From NCBI RefSeq assembly GCF_000287055.2, contig NZ_AJYQ02000018.1:1-64000 (forward strand): DNA of 64,000 bases. The letters run 5' to 3'. The notes under the pieces are model-generated. The model worked only from the letters and a program-made list of their open reading frames with translations, searched no databases and was not told the DNA's origin. Position 1 is the first letter of the stretch. Each line of letters opens with the position of its first letter. This stretch comes from Vibrio genomosp. F10 str. ZF-129. Lineage in GTDB: Bacteria > Pseudomonadota > Gammaproteobacteria > Enterobacterales > Vibrionaceae. This document shows, piece by piece, positions 9,853-18,512 of this stretch. Made by a program: the position numbers and the translations under genes.

Positions 9853-10230
9853 TTTTTGTGCTCATACGTCGCAATACAAAGGTCAAGAAGAATGAGAGAC
9901 AGCCCTTCATCGATGTGGGCGCATTTTACCTAGGGGATAACAGGCTGTACAGAAGTGAATTATGCTGCGGTAATAACACTTACATTCACTCAATTTAGAA
10001 AAATGCACCCAAAGTAAACACCATGATAGATAGGGCGGGAGAAGTTTTGGAGCGATTTCTGGGCTGGGTTTACATTGTAAATCTGATAAGTCAGTTGATT
10101 AGGGATCGCCGTTTCGATAATGAACATAAAGAAAAGCGCTGCTTCCTTGCAACGCTTGTACTCCGGCGGCCAAACCGAAAAACTGTATGTCATTAAGTAT
10201 AGGCGTAGTTTTGATAAACTGCCTATTTTA
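9853..10230. other. 378-bp intergenic region with a hairpin
   Basis: No convincing gene. Near its right end ATAGGC (10199-10204) pairs with GCCTAT (10221-10226), with an inner AGTTT/AAACT stem and a 2-nt bulge, followed on the plus strand by TTTTATT. It may terminate the minus-strand gene that ends at 10231, though the better T run is on the other strand. Confidence 0.4.
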
Positions 10231-10725
10231 TTAATTTAAAGTGTGGCAGTGAGTTTGCCGGCCCGATGCGGTGCGAATTTGGTTAAAGTAGTGATGCGAC
10301 TTTTGTAAGGTATCGAACTCTAGCATCCAAGTAGCACTGCGTTGAGAGACACATAATTGACCAATATGTAATACAAGGTCATCACTGTACTTATTCAAGA
10401 CACTGAGTGCTTTTAATATCAACGGGCACTCTTCAATCGAGATGAACTGGAACTCACAATAGCTCTGGTTGAGTACCTCGAATGCACATTGTTGACGCCC
10501 CATTTTGAGTAATATTTGGGATTGCGCGATGGATGCATCCCTTAGCGTCGAGATGAGAGCGATAAACTGGCACACTTCCACCTCTTCTTTACATAGAGCT
10601 TCATTAATATGAAAAGGAATATAATGAAGTACATCTTCCAATAGACAATGTGCTTCTGGCCAGTGCCCTTGTTCCAATAATTGCTGGGCTTTTTGGAAGG
10701 TCCTCCAACATTGTTGAATATTCAT
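10231..10725 (-). CDS. Hypothetical protein behind a Fur box
   Basis: 164 residues; I do not recognise the family. It looks all-helical and TPR-like: an opening helix with FQKAQQLLEQGHWPEAHCLLEDVL has the spacing of a tetratricopeptide hairpin, and a second with ILLKMGRQQCAFEVLNQ. Cysteine-rich for a cytoplasmic protein (eight Cys). No signal peptide or membrane segment. Two adjacent ATG codons exist (10728 and 10725); AAAGGA upstream favours 10725. A strong Fur box 35-53 bp before the start suggests iron-repressed expression, so a role in iron starvation is inferred. Divergent from the Lon-like gene. Confidence 0.7.
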   Translation of the reverse strand: MNIQQCWRTFQKAQQLLEQGHWPEAHCLLEDVLHYIPFHINEALCKEEVEVCQFIALISTLRDASIAQSQILLKMGRQQCAFEVLNQSYCEFQFISIEECPLILKALSVLNKYSDDLVLHIGQLCVSQRSATWMLEFDTLQKSHHYFNQIRTASGRQTHCHTLN

Positions 10726-10759
10726 CATAATCCTTTATTCAGCGAGATAAATTATTGTA

Positions 10760-10778
10760 AATGAAATTCATTATCATT
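10760..10778 (-). promoter_or_regulatory. Fur box
   Basis: AATGAAATTCATTATCATT matches the 19-bp Fur consensus AATGATAATNATTATCATT at about 16 positions. It is embedded in a wider inverted repeat TTGTAAATGA (10755-10764) / TCATTTACAA (10774-10783). It sits just upstream of the 164-residue gene and may also affect the divergent lon-like gene. Confidence 0.75.
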
Positions 10779-10950
10779 TACAAGTGCCAAATTCATAATT
10801 GAAAGGATTTATTTAGAGGAGGAGCTAATGACATGAGATTGGTGGATATTTGTCCACTTAAACTCGATTTGGGTCTAAGTCACTAAAAAATCGATGAAAT
10901 GCATCTAAACTGATTTAAGTACCAGAGCAATAATTACCAAGGAGGTAGTG

Positions 10951-13311
10951 ATGGCGATTCAAAGATTGAACACTGAGCAACTTTATAACACGGCTCTATT
11001 AGAGCAGTTGCCTTGCAAATCGACCAAAGAACTGGCTCCCATTGACGAGATCGTCGGTCAGAAAAGAGCCCAGAAAGCCGTAGAGTTTGCCATGTCTATC
11101 AAAGAGAAAGGCTATAACATCTACGCGATTGGCCAAAATGGGTTGGGCAAGCGCACGATGATTTTGCGCTATTTAAACCGCCACAAACATGATTCAGACA
11201 CCATGTTTGACTGGTGTTATGTGGCTAATTTTGAAGATATCCGCACACCCAAAGTGCTTAAATTACCTTGTGGAGTCGGAGCAAAATTAAAGCAAGACAT
11301 AGAAAAGCTAATGACCAAGTTAGTCAATGCATTGCCTTTAGCGTTCGACAATGAAATGTACATCTCTCGTGCTGAAAAACTTAAAAATCAATTGGCAGAT
11401 AAACAACAAGTTGAGCTCGACAAAATAGGTAAGGAAGCGAAAGAAAAGGGCATTAGCCTGACCTTAACCACACAGGGCGACTATCAGTTTATTGCGATGG
11501 ATGGGGAGGAATTACACACTGAAGAATCTTTCGACGAGCTCAGCAAGAAAGATCAAGAAGAGTTCGGAGCCAGCATCGATGAATTGGAAATAGAGTTGCG
11601 ATCAATGGTTCGTCAACTCACTGAATGGGAAGAGGGTTACAGTGAAAAAATTAAAAAGCTGAACGACGAAGTGACATTGGATGTCATTACCCACTTCATT
11701 AAGCAGTTGAAGCTTGATTACAATGGTTATTCCATGATCAAGTCATACCTCACCGACTTACAAAAAGACATTGTTGAAAATGCCGATATTTTCTTAGATG
11801 AAGCCGTCGAACAAGGTGAAATGGCCACCGCTTCATTAGATAAAAAGCTTCCGAGACGATACAAAGTGAACGTTCTGGTTAGCCGTTCAGGAGAGGACTT
11901 CCCCATTGTGGTTGAAGAGAGCCCGAATTATCACTCACTCTTTGGCTATATAGAAACAGCCACATTCAAAGGAACCGTATTTACCGATTTCTCGTTGATT
12001 CGGCCTGGCAGTTTGCACAAAGCCAATGGTGGCGTGCTAATGATGGATGCACAAAAAGTGCTAGAGCAGCCTTATGTTTGGGAAGGGCTTAAACGGGCAT
12101 TACGCTCAAGGCAGTTAAGTTTCACCTCGCTAGAAAAAGAGGTCACGTTAACCGGAGCGGTATCACTCGATCCAGAGCCGATTCCGCTTGATGTGAAAAT
12201 TATCCTGTTTGGCGACCACCGTACGTATCAACTGCTGCAACATTACGATCCAGAGTTTATTGAACTGTTTCGGGTTACTGCTGATTTTGAAGATGAAATG
12301 AAGCGCACCTCAGAAGCTGAACTGCATTACGCAAGGTTCATTTCGAGCATCATTCATGATAACAACTTGCTTCATTGCGATCGTAAAGCCATCGCAAGAA
12401 TTATTGAACATAGCTCGCGCTTGTCAGGCGACCAAACTAAGCTATCTCTTCACTCAGCGAGCATTGCAAATTTAATTCGCGAATCCAATTACGTTGCTCG
12501 CCAAGCTAACTCCAACATGATTCGAGCGAGTCATGTCGAAGAGGCGTTGAGTAATCAGATAATGAGAGTTAGCCGACTCCAAGATAGCGTTATGGAAAGC
12601 TACATTAATGGGACTACACTCATTCAAACAGAGGGTGCAGCCGTTGGACAGGTCAATGCGTTGTCGGTGCTTAGCACCAGTGATCATATGTTTGGTGCCC
12701 CTAACCGAATCACTGCGACTACGGCATATGGCGATGGAGAAGTGATTGATATAGAGAGAAGCGTTGACCTTGGTGGAAGTATTCACTCCAAAGGGGTGAT
12801 GATCTTAACGGCTTATCTCTCTTCAGTATTCGGCAAAACGGCTAGGGTACCGCTAACGACAAACATTACCTTTGAGCAATCCTATGGTGGTGTCGATGGT
12901 GACAGTGCCAGCATGGCTGAGTTTTGTGCAGTGGTTTCGGCATTTTCTAAGCAACCTAACCGCCAAGACATTGCCATTACCGGTTCAATGAACCAGTTTG
13001 GCGAGTCACAGCCAATTGGTGGAGTGAATGAGAAGATAGAAGGGTTTTTCGATGTTTGTAAAATTAAGGGGCGCACCAATGAGCAAGGGGTCGTGATCCC
13101 TCGTTCTAACATGCATAACTTAATGTTAAGACCGGACATAGTTAAAGCCGTCGACAAAGGTGAATTCCATATTTGGGCCATCGAGCATGTCACTGAAGCG
13201 ATTGAAATCTTCACTGGAAAAGTGGCGGGTGTAGCGAGTGATGAAGGCAGCTACCCCATCGATACTATTTATGGTATTGCCCAAGCTAAACTGAATGCGT
13301 TACGGAAGTGA
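10951..13311 (+). CDS. Lon-like ATP-binding protease (LonB/YcbZ type)
   Basis: 786-residue AAA-type ATP-binding protein with a C-terminal Lon protease domain. Ser652 in VDGDSASMAEF and Lys695 in GGVNEKIEGFF form the predicted Ser-Lys dyad. An N-terminal P-loop-like GQNGLGKRT lies at residues 61-69, with Arg in place of the usual Ser/Thr after the lysine. The middle has a charged helical insert (about 130-280) and a second AAA-like part with RPGSLHKANGGVLMMDA (Walker B-like). Expected to degrade cytoplasmic proteins. ATG 10951 is 5 nt after AAGGAGG; the GTG at 10948 is too close. Monocistronic, and the strong ribosome-binding site suggests good translation. Confidence 0.92.
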   Translation: MAIQRLNTEQLYNTALLEQLPCKSTKELAPIDEIVGQKRAQKAVEFAMSIKEKGYNIYAIGQNGLGKRTMILRYLNRHKHDSDTMFDWCYVANFEDIRTPKVLKLPCGVGAKLKQDIEKLMTKLVNALPLAFDNEMYISRAEKLKNQLADKQQVELDKIGKEAKEKGISLTLTTQGDYQFIAMDGEELHTEESFDELSKKDQEEFGASIDELEIELRSMVRQLTEWEEGYSEKIKKLNDEVTLDVITHFIKQLKLDYNGYSMIKSYLTDLQKDIVENADIFLDEAVEQGEMATASLDKKLPRRYKVNVLVSRSGEDFPIVVEESPNYHSLFGYIETATFKGTVFTDFSLIRPGSLHKANGGVLMMDAQKVLEQPYVWEGLKRALRSRQLSFTSLEKEVTLTGAVSLDPEPIPLDVKIILFGDHRTYQLLQHYDPEFIELFRVTADFEDEMKRTSEAELHYARFISSIIHDNNLLHCDRKAIARIIEHSSRLSGDQTKLSLHSASIANLIRESNYVARQANSNMIRASHVEEALSNQIMRVSRLQDSVMESYINGTTLIQTEGAAVGQVNALSVLSTSDHMFGAPNRITATTAYGDGEVIDIERSVDLGGSIHSKGVMILTAYLSSVFGKTARVPLTTNITFEQSYGGVDGDSASMAEFCAVVSAFSKQPNRQDIAITGSMNQFGESQPIGGVNEKIEGFFDVCKIKGRTNEQGVVIPRSNMHNLMLRPDIVKAVDKGEFHIWAIEHVTEAIEIFTGKVAGVASDEGSYPIDTIYGIAQAKLNALRK

Positions 13312-13377
13312 ATAATGCATTAGGTAGATAGAGTGTTAATGATGGCTGTCTAGGGCAAATTCATCCATCCAACTAAA

Positions 13378-13408
13378 AGGGGTGCCCTCATCGTCGCCCC
13401 TGATTTTT
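13378..13408 (+). terminator. Probable terminator of the lon-like gene
   Basis: AGGGG (13378-13382) pairs with CCCCT (13397-13401) around a 14-nt loop, followed by GATTTTTT. Short stem, so only moderate support. Confidence 0.45.
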
Positions 13409-13417
13409 TCCATTAGC

Positions 13418-14068
13418 TTACCATTCAATTAAAATCGGAGTCCCCGATTCCACTAAACTGAGAAAAACATCCATTTCAGCATTGGTGATGGCGATACAAC
13501 CATTGGTCCAATCAAAACTCTGAACGTATTCTGGTTTTCTACGATCACCATTCTTTAGACCATGAATTTTAATGTTCCCACCTGGGTTAATACCTTTATA
13601 GCGGGCCCATTCAATGTCTTTCTGGTTGGGGTAATCGATGTGTATAGAGCGATAAAAAGCCGAATGTTCAATAACGAAATCGAGGTTGTACAGCCCTTCG
13701 GGCGTTCTTTGATCGCCTTCCCATAGCTTATGTCCTTTTGGGCGAGCACCGAGAGCAATGCGAAATTCTTGAATGACAGTCTCATCTTTCAACAGGTACA
13801 TTCTGCGCTTCGACTTATCGACTTTCACCAGATCGATCGTACTGTTTCTCGAACTTTCTACTCTTTTCGATTTATCTACACTTTTCAGTCTATCTGCTCT
13901 ATCTGCTCTATCTGCTCTATCTGCTCTATCTGGACCAGAAATCATCACAGAACTCGTCAGTTGTATTGAACCAGAAACGGGTGGTGTCATGAGTAATACG
14001 AGCAAGGTCATGATGACTGTCAATAGCGCCGAATTAAGAGAGATTGATATACGAGACATGGATACCAT
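13418..14068 (-). CDS. L,D-transpeptidase (YkuD domain)
   Basis: 216-residue exported protein. An N-terminal hydrophobic segment (about residues 8-33) is a likely signal peptide or anchor. The YkuD domain covers about residues 80-216, with the catalytic motif IKIHG then SFDWTNGCIAITN (HG...S/TxGC form). Such enzymes form 3-3 peptidoglycan cross-links or attach proteins to peptidoglycan in the periplasm. Between them an acidic/basic linker contains a run of Ala-Asp-Arg repeats encoded by a 9-bp tandem repeat. ATG 14068 and ATG 14059 are both possible and neither has a clear ribosome-binding site. Convergent with the lon-like gene. Confidence 0.88.
   Translation of the reverse strand: MVSMSRISISLNSALLTVIMTLLVLLMTPPVSGSIQLTSSVMISGPDRADRADRADRADRLKSVDKSKRVESSRNSTIDLVKVDKSKRRMYLLKDETVIQEFRIALGARPKGHKLWEGDQRTPEGLYNLDFVIEHSAFYRSIHIDYPNQKDIEWARYKGINPGGNIKIHGLKNGDRRKPEYVQSFDWTNGCIAITNAEMDVFLSLVESGTPILIEW
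13891..13929 (-). repeat. In-frame 9-bp tandem repeat in the transpeptidase linker
   Basis: Four exact copies of TATCTGCTC (13891-13926) and a partial fifth. Read on the minus strand they encode Ala-Asp-Arg repeats in the linker between signal peptide and YkuD domain. Being a multiple of three, copy-number change would lengthen or shorten the linker without frameshift. Confidence 0.9.
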
Positions 14069-14380
14069 GAATGAACCGGTGAGAATCTAATGATTATAGA
14101 CAATTTTGGCTTTTTTGGGGCACTGAAATACCATCAAACTCACCATATGAATTCGACAAACGAGACAACGGAATTTATTTTTTCTGGAAAATAAATAAAA
14201 ATGCAACCGTGAAAGGTGAAGAACATTGGAAACAATGTCATATAAATGTCGTTTGTCTCATGAATGTTGAACTCAAAATAGTCATTTTGCGGCCGAGTTA
14301 ACAGTGAAGGCGGTGATGGATTGATTGCATAAGGGGAGACCGCGACTATAGAAGCATAAAATAAAAATAAGGCTTAGATT
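14069..14380. other. 312-bp intergenic region with inverted repeats
   Basis: AT-rich divergent region between the transpeptidase and the cyclase. GACAAACGA (from 14157) has its complement TCGTTTGTC about 90 bp downstream, and a TTTATTTT / AAAATAAA hairpin lies between them. These could be regulatory. No gene or known riboswitch recognised. Confidence 0.35.
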
Positions 14381-16504
14381 ATGTTTCAAAGAGCGCTCTT
14401 AAAGCAGATATCATCAGCGAGAAGTAATCGGTATCTGGCTCATACCCTATTTAGCTATTTAGATGAACTCATACAACCTAAAGCGATGAGTATCGTCAAT
14501 GAGCCAAAGCCCGGTGATCGACCAAAGCCTCTTTATTCTCAATCTCAAGGTCTCGATTTTTCTCATTACCCGAGCAGCTTTTGGGGTTGGGCAGCGCAGT
14601 TTGACACGTCTGATAGCTTGTTACCTCTAGCTATTAATACCTGCAATTGGGACCCTATTTCACTCATGGGGGGCGATTCTTACATCTTCATGTTAGACAA
14701 CCATCCTTCTGCGAGAACATATCTTATTCTAGAAGGGGTAGATGGAAGCGTATTTACCGAGTTGGACCAGAAGAGCCAGTTTGACTGTTTAATTATTATT
14801 GCCTCGCGCTGGCAGTGCATTCGAGCTGAACGGGATGCTTCTCAAGAATTTAAGCAAAGAGACATTAAAGAAGCTAAATATATTGATGAACTTAAACAGC
14901 GTGAAGCGTTTATCGATAACATGAAACTGGTTCAAAAAGTGGCGATGAATATGTCGGCACCAGAAACGTTAGATGACCTCTACAAATTTGCGGTTGAGTC
15001 TGTCAGGCAGGATCTTGGCTTTGATCGTGCTGTTTTTATGCTCCTCGATATGAAAAAGCGCTGCTTTAGCGGGACTTATGGGACTAATGAAAAAGGGAAA
15101 ACCGTCAGTGAACATCATACTCAATACGATCTGCACCAGCTTGAAGATGAGTATATTGAAGTTCTGTTTGACGAAGATCGTACCGTTGTATTAATTGAAG
15201 AAGCGCCCTTGTATACCGCTGGTAAGGTGGTAGGCCAAGGGTGGAATGGTATGCTGGTCTTGCGTGATGGAACCGAAACCATTGGTTGGATAGCGGTGGA
15301 CAATTTCATCAACCGGATGCCAATTACCTCCTATCAGAAACAGGCACTGGAAGCCTTTGGTTCTCACCTCTCGCAGATATACATCCGTAAGCGCCAAGAG
15401 CAGAATGTCCGCATGTTGCATGCCAGTATGGTTGAATTGTCACGATGCATGAAAACCAGTGAAGTGTGTAAATCTGCGGTTATGTTCGCAATCAATCGAC
15501 TGGGCATTGATCGGCTTGCGGTCTTCCTTACTGATTCAGAGTGCAGCTACATGCAAGGGACGTGGGGAACCGATATACAGGGTAATGTGGTTGATGAATC
15601 CTATTATCGTTCATCAACTCATGATCGTACGATTGTCAATTTGGCACGTCAGAGCCCAAATGAAGTGGTGTTTGAAGAGTCGGTGCCCATTTACCACGAT
15701 TTTAATATTGTGGGGTTTGGCTGGACAGCAATGACCATGCTAACGAGTAACAGCGGCGAGCCCATCGCATTTATCGCAGCGGATAACCTTTTGAAGCGAA
15801 CTCCGCTTACTTCTCAGTTGCGTGAGGTGGTACGCATGTTTGCCTCCAACCTGACAGAGGTCCTATTAAGAACCCGTGCTCAGCAGGCGATTCACGAGCT
15901 GAATGCGAGTCTTGAGCAGCAGGTGAAAAGTAGAACGAAGCAGCTGGAAGAAGCGAATGAGAAGCTCGAGTTATTGTCTAAAATGGACCCTCTAACACGG
16001 CTCGGCAATCGTCGGATGTTAGAGCACCTAATGGAAAGCAAATGTTTGGCGCAAAAACAAGTCAAAACAAAATATGGTTTAATTTTGTTAGATATCGACC
16101 ATTTTGGGCTGTTTAATAATCATTATGGTCATCTAGAGGGCGACATTGCGTTAATGCGTGTGGGGAACATTTTGAAACGATATACCCAGCATGACGATGA
16201 AGTTTTCTGCCGAATCGGTGGCGAAGAATTTGTGTTGTTAGTGGCCAATAAAAGCATCGAATCAGTACGAGTACTGGCGGAACTCATTCGTGAAGATATT
16301 GAAATGGAATCTATCCCTCATAAGCCCAGCCCAACTCAGGATGTATTAACGGTTTCCATTGGTTACACTGTTATGGAACTGGACACCGATAAATTTAACT
16401 TTGATTTGTTGTACGGTGAATCGGATAAAGCGTTATACCGAGCAAAAGAGGAAGGGCGAAATTGCGTAATGAGTATTATGGATCATCATGAAAAGGTGAA
16501 ATGA
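14381..16504 (+). CDS. Diguanylate cyclase with two GAF-like domains
   Basis: 707-residue cytoplasmic protein. Two GAF-like sensor domains occupy about residues 190-335 and 345-500; they share the pattern of a D/N-R-ththt strand, TYGT/TWGTD and a closing AxDN. A coiled coil (about 500-530) leads to a GGDEF domain. The active site is GGEEF near residue 613, after MDPLTRLGNRRML, so it should make c-di-GMP from two GTP. The product-inhibition I-site (RxxD five residues before GGEEF) is absent: His and Glu stand there. No membrane segment or receiver domain. Start ATG 14381 after AAGG. Monocistronic. Confidence 0.92.
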   Translation: MFQRALLKQISSARSNRYLAHTLFSYLDELIQPKAMSIVNEPKPGDRPKPLYSQSQGLDFSHYPSSFWGWAAQFDTSDSLLPLAINTCNWDPISLMGGDSYIFMLDNHPSARTYLILEGVDGSVFTELDQKSQFDCLIIIASRWQCIRAERDASQEFKQRDIKEAKYIDELKQREAFIDNMKLVQKVAMNMSAPETLDDLYKFAVESVRQDLGFDRAVFMLLDMKKRCFSGTYGTNEKGKTVSEHHTQYDLHQLEDEYIEVLFDEDRTVVLIEEAPLYTAGKVVGQGWNGMLVLRDGTETIGWIAVDNFINRMPITSYQKQALEAFGSHLSQIYIRKRQEQNVRMLHASMVELSRCMKTSEVCKSAVMFAINRLGIDRLAVFLTDSECSYMQGTWGTDIQGNVVDESYYRSSTHDRTIVNLARQSPNEVVFEESVPIYHDFNIVGFGWTAMTMLTSNSGEPIAFIAADNLLKRTPLTSQLREVVRMFASNLTEVLLRTRAQQAIHELNASLEQQVKSRTKQLEEANEKLELLSKMDPLTRLGNRRMLEHLMESKCLAQKQVKTKYGLILLDIDHFGLFNNHYGHLEGDIALMRVGNILKRYTQHDDEVFCRIGGEEFVLLVANKSIESVRVLAELIREDIEMESIPHKPSPTQDVLTVSIGYTVMELDTDKFNFDLLYGESDKALYRAKEEGRNCVMSIMDHHEKVK

Positions 16505-16598
16505 TACACAATGTAAATGACACGCCCGTATAAACAAGCGTTAAAGTCGATGTGTCAGCTCTAGTTTGAACGAATGACGTTAATGCACTTCTGACAAT

Positions 16599-16621
16599 AA
16601 AACGGCCTTCTGAGCCGTTTT
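16599..16621 (+). terminator. Bidirectional terminator between cyclase and bat operon
   Basis: AAAACGGC (16599-16606) and GCCGTTTT (16614-16621) with a 7-nt loop. The A and T flanks let it act for the plus-strand cyclase and the minus-strand bat operon. Confidence 0.85.
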
Positions 16622-16691
16622 GTTGTCTGCAAAGTAAAGAGAGGTAACTTAAACTCTGATTTCAGTCCCCTCTCGTCATTTTCTAGACTTA

Positions 16692-16805
16692 ATGCCGCTA
16701 CATGCCGCTAAACGGTATGTTACTAAACGGCATGTCGCTAAATCGTATTCGCCAAGCTGTATTCCAGTTAACTGCATTTCAATTAACTGTATTTCAACAA
16801 ATAGC
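16692..16805. repeat. 15-bp degenerate tandem array, about 8 units
   Basis: Units start with ATG or ATT: ATGCCGCTAAACGGT (16702-16716), ATGTTACTAAACGGC, ATGTCGCTAAATCGT, a 14-bp unit, ATTCCAGTTAACTGC, ATTTCAATTAACTGT and ATTTCAACAAATAGC (16791-16805), preceded by a 10-bp partial unit. The unit drifts gradually along the array. It lies in the predicted 3' untranslated end of the bat operon, 10 bp from the batD stop. The 67-residue open frame over it is a by-product of a period divisible by three. Confidence 0.85.
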
Positions 16806-16815
16806 CGCGTTTAGG

Positions 16816-18510
16816 TTAGAGCTTAGTAAGGATATCTACAGCCTTTGCTTGTCTCTTTTCGATTTTTTTCATCAAGGAAAAGAGCGTTTTGTACTCTTCC
16901 TTTGAGATCTCTTGATGGTTGATTTGAGCATACGCTGACCCAAGTTTGGACGAGTAGTGTTCGATAGATTCTGACTCATCTTCGGTTAGCGACCCTTGCT
17001 CTTGTAGCCAGCGGGACAGGTAAAACTGGCTTTTTATAGCATCACGTGTGCCTATCGCCTGTTTCAATGCCTCTAAGTTTGAACTGTCGCTGACGGCCAC
17101 ATTGTCGTTTCTATGTTCGGCTTGATTCGCTTGTTTCTTCATTCGGATAATAACGCCCAACGAAACCAACCAAAATACCGCAAACAAAACGGTTAAGTAG
17201 GGCCATATCCCTCGATCATAGACGATACTGACGGTCTTAGGTAATTCCGCTGCGGGTGTGATGACTTCACTGGTATTGGTATTGTTCGCTTCAGTGACCG
17301 AAATTTTTAAACCTGGAACCTGCGCTGTCTGCTGTTGATGTTGTCTGCTATTCCACCAATGGATACTGATGTCAGAAAGTTGTTCATCAGCCACTGTTTG
17401 AGGTATCAACACCTGTTTAAGCGTCATTACTGTATTGCCAGATTCATCTTGCGAGAATTGAGGTTTTTCATCATAAACGCGAAATGAGGTTGGGTAATCA
17501 ACGGACAAATTGGGGAACTGATTCGGGTTGAGCCCCTCTATTTTCAAAGTGACAATACGGGTCAGTGCATTGCCAACTTTGGTTTTCAAGGTGCTTACGC
17601 TATTCTGGGCATTCGAGGCATTCCACGTACTTGGGGTGTCAATCAACTGACCGTCCTCGTCAAGCCATTGCTGCTCTAGTACTAACTCGTTCGTGGGTAG
17701 CCATTCACCAGAATAATTATCAGGGATCGGCAGCACCGACAGGGCAAAGCGTTCTGCGGGCGTGTCCGCATTGATCATCTGAGTCGTGCCGGTACGATCA
17801 TTACCGTGAATCACTGTTCCTGTGAAAGCGGGTCCGACGACGTTGTATTCTCCTGAATTGGACGCTTCAATGCGATATTGCTGGTCAACGATGGTGACCT
17901 CAACGCCATCGAGTACGCTTTGATATTGGTTGGGTTCACCTGCAAGTTCAATGCTCATACCATCCACTGTTGGCTGAATAATATGCGCATTTTGTAAGCG
18001 CCTTGGGTCCGCTTTAATTATCAGTCGAAAATTCAACAGTGCACTTTCTTTAGGGTAGAGGGTCTCTCTCGAAAGGGACGACTGTAATTCAATAAAATCA
18101 CTTGCCTCTGGCTGGTTCTTATCCATTTTTACTTGGATATTTATAGGTTGAGTCTTTGCGCTTGCAATCGTAAAACTAGGAATCGTCAGGGTTCCGAGTT
18201 TTTGCGCAGCTAAAGAGACATTCCATTCACTGCGGGTGTTTTTATTCCCATTGATGATGTTGATTGAAGTGCCAAAGCTGGGCCTCCCCATGAAAAAGTC
18301 TTTTTCCAAAACACTTAAATCAATGTCATCTTGTGACACTCTTTCATCGGCAACGATTTTGAGCTGAAACACTTCATTTTTTGTTACGCTATTGCTGCTC
18401 ACGCTTGCCATTACATTAGCGGCAAGGCTGTGAGGGCTAATCAATAGCAGCGTAACTAACGCGCATGTTGACACGATTTTTGACGAGAAACGAGATAGGG
18501 TAGATTTCAT
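16816..18510 (-). CDS. batD: BatD-like protein
   Basis: 564-residue protein with a Sec signal peptide, a large beta-rich periplasmic part (BatD/DUF2 11-type 'oxygen tolerance' protein) and one C-terminal membrane segment near residue 425 followed by a cytoplasmic helical tail. Opening motif NVMASVSSNSVTKNEVFQLKI is typical of BatD. It is the last gene of the MoxR-Bat operon, 2 nt after the batB/C stop. ATG 18510 is used; in-frame GTG codons at 18519 and 18516 overlap the previous stop and are possible. Bat proteins are linked to stress or aerotolerance and envelope integrity in other bacteria; the biochemical role is not settled. Confidence 0.88.
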   Translation of the reverse strand: MKSTLSRFSSKIVSTCALVTLLLISPHSLAANVMASVSSNSVTKNEVFQLKIVADERVSQDDIDLSVLEKDFFMGRPSFGTSINIINGNKNTRSEWNVSLAAQKLGTLTIPSFTIASAKTQPINIQVKMDKNQPEASDFIELQSSLSRETLYPKESALLNFRLIIKADPRRLQNAHIIQPTVDGMSIELAGEPNQYQSVLDGVEVTIVDQQYRIEASNSGEYNVVGPAFTGTVIHGNDRTGTTQMINADTPAERFALSVLPIPDNYSGEWLPTNELVLEQQWLDEDGQLIDTPSTWNASNAQNSVSTLKTKVGNALTRIVTLKIEGLNPNQFPNLSVDYPTSFRVYDEKPQFSQDESGNTVMTLKQVLIPQTVADEQLSDISIHWWNSRQHQQQTAQVPGLKISVTEANNTNTSEVITPAAELPKTVSIVYDRGIWPYLTVLFAVFWLVSLGVIIRMKKQANQAEHRNDNVAVSDSSNLEALKQAIGTRDAIKSQFYLSRWLQEQGSLTEDESESIEHYSSKLGSAYAQINHQEISKEEYKTLFSLMKKIEKRQAKAVDILTKL

Positions 18511-18512
18511 CT

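Noticed and set aside
16702..16905. 67-residue plus-strand frame with repeated MxLNG and FQLT motifs
   Set aside because: The repetition comes from the 15-bp array (a multiple of three), the frame runs antisense into batD, and no ribosome-binding site is present.
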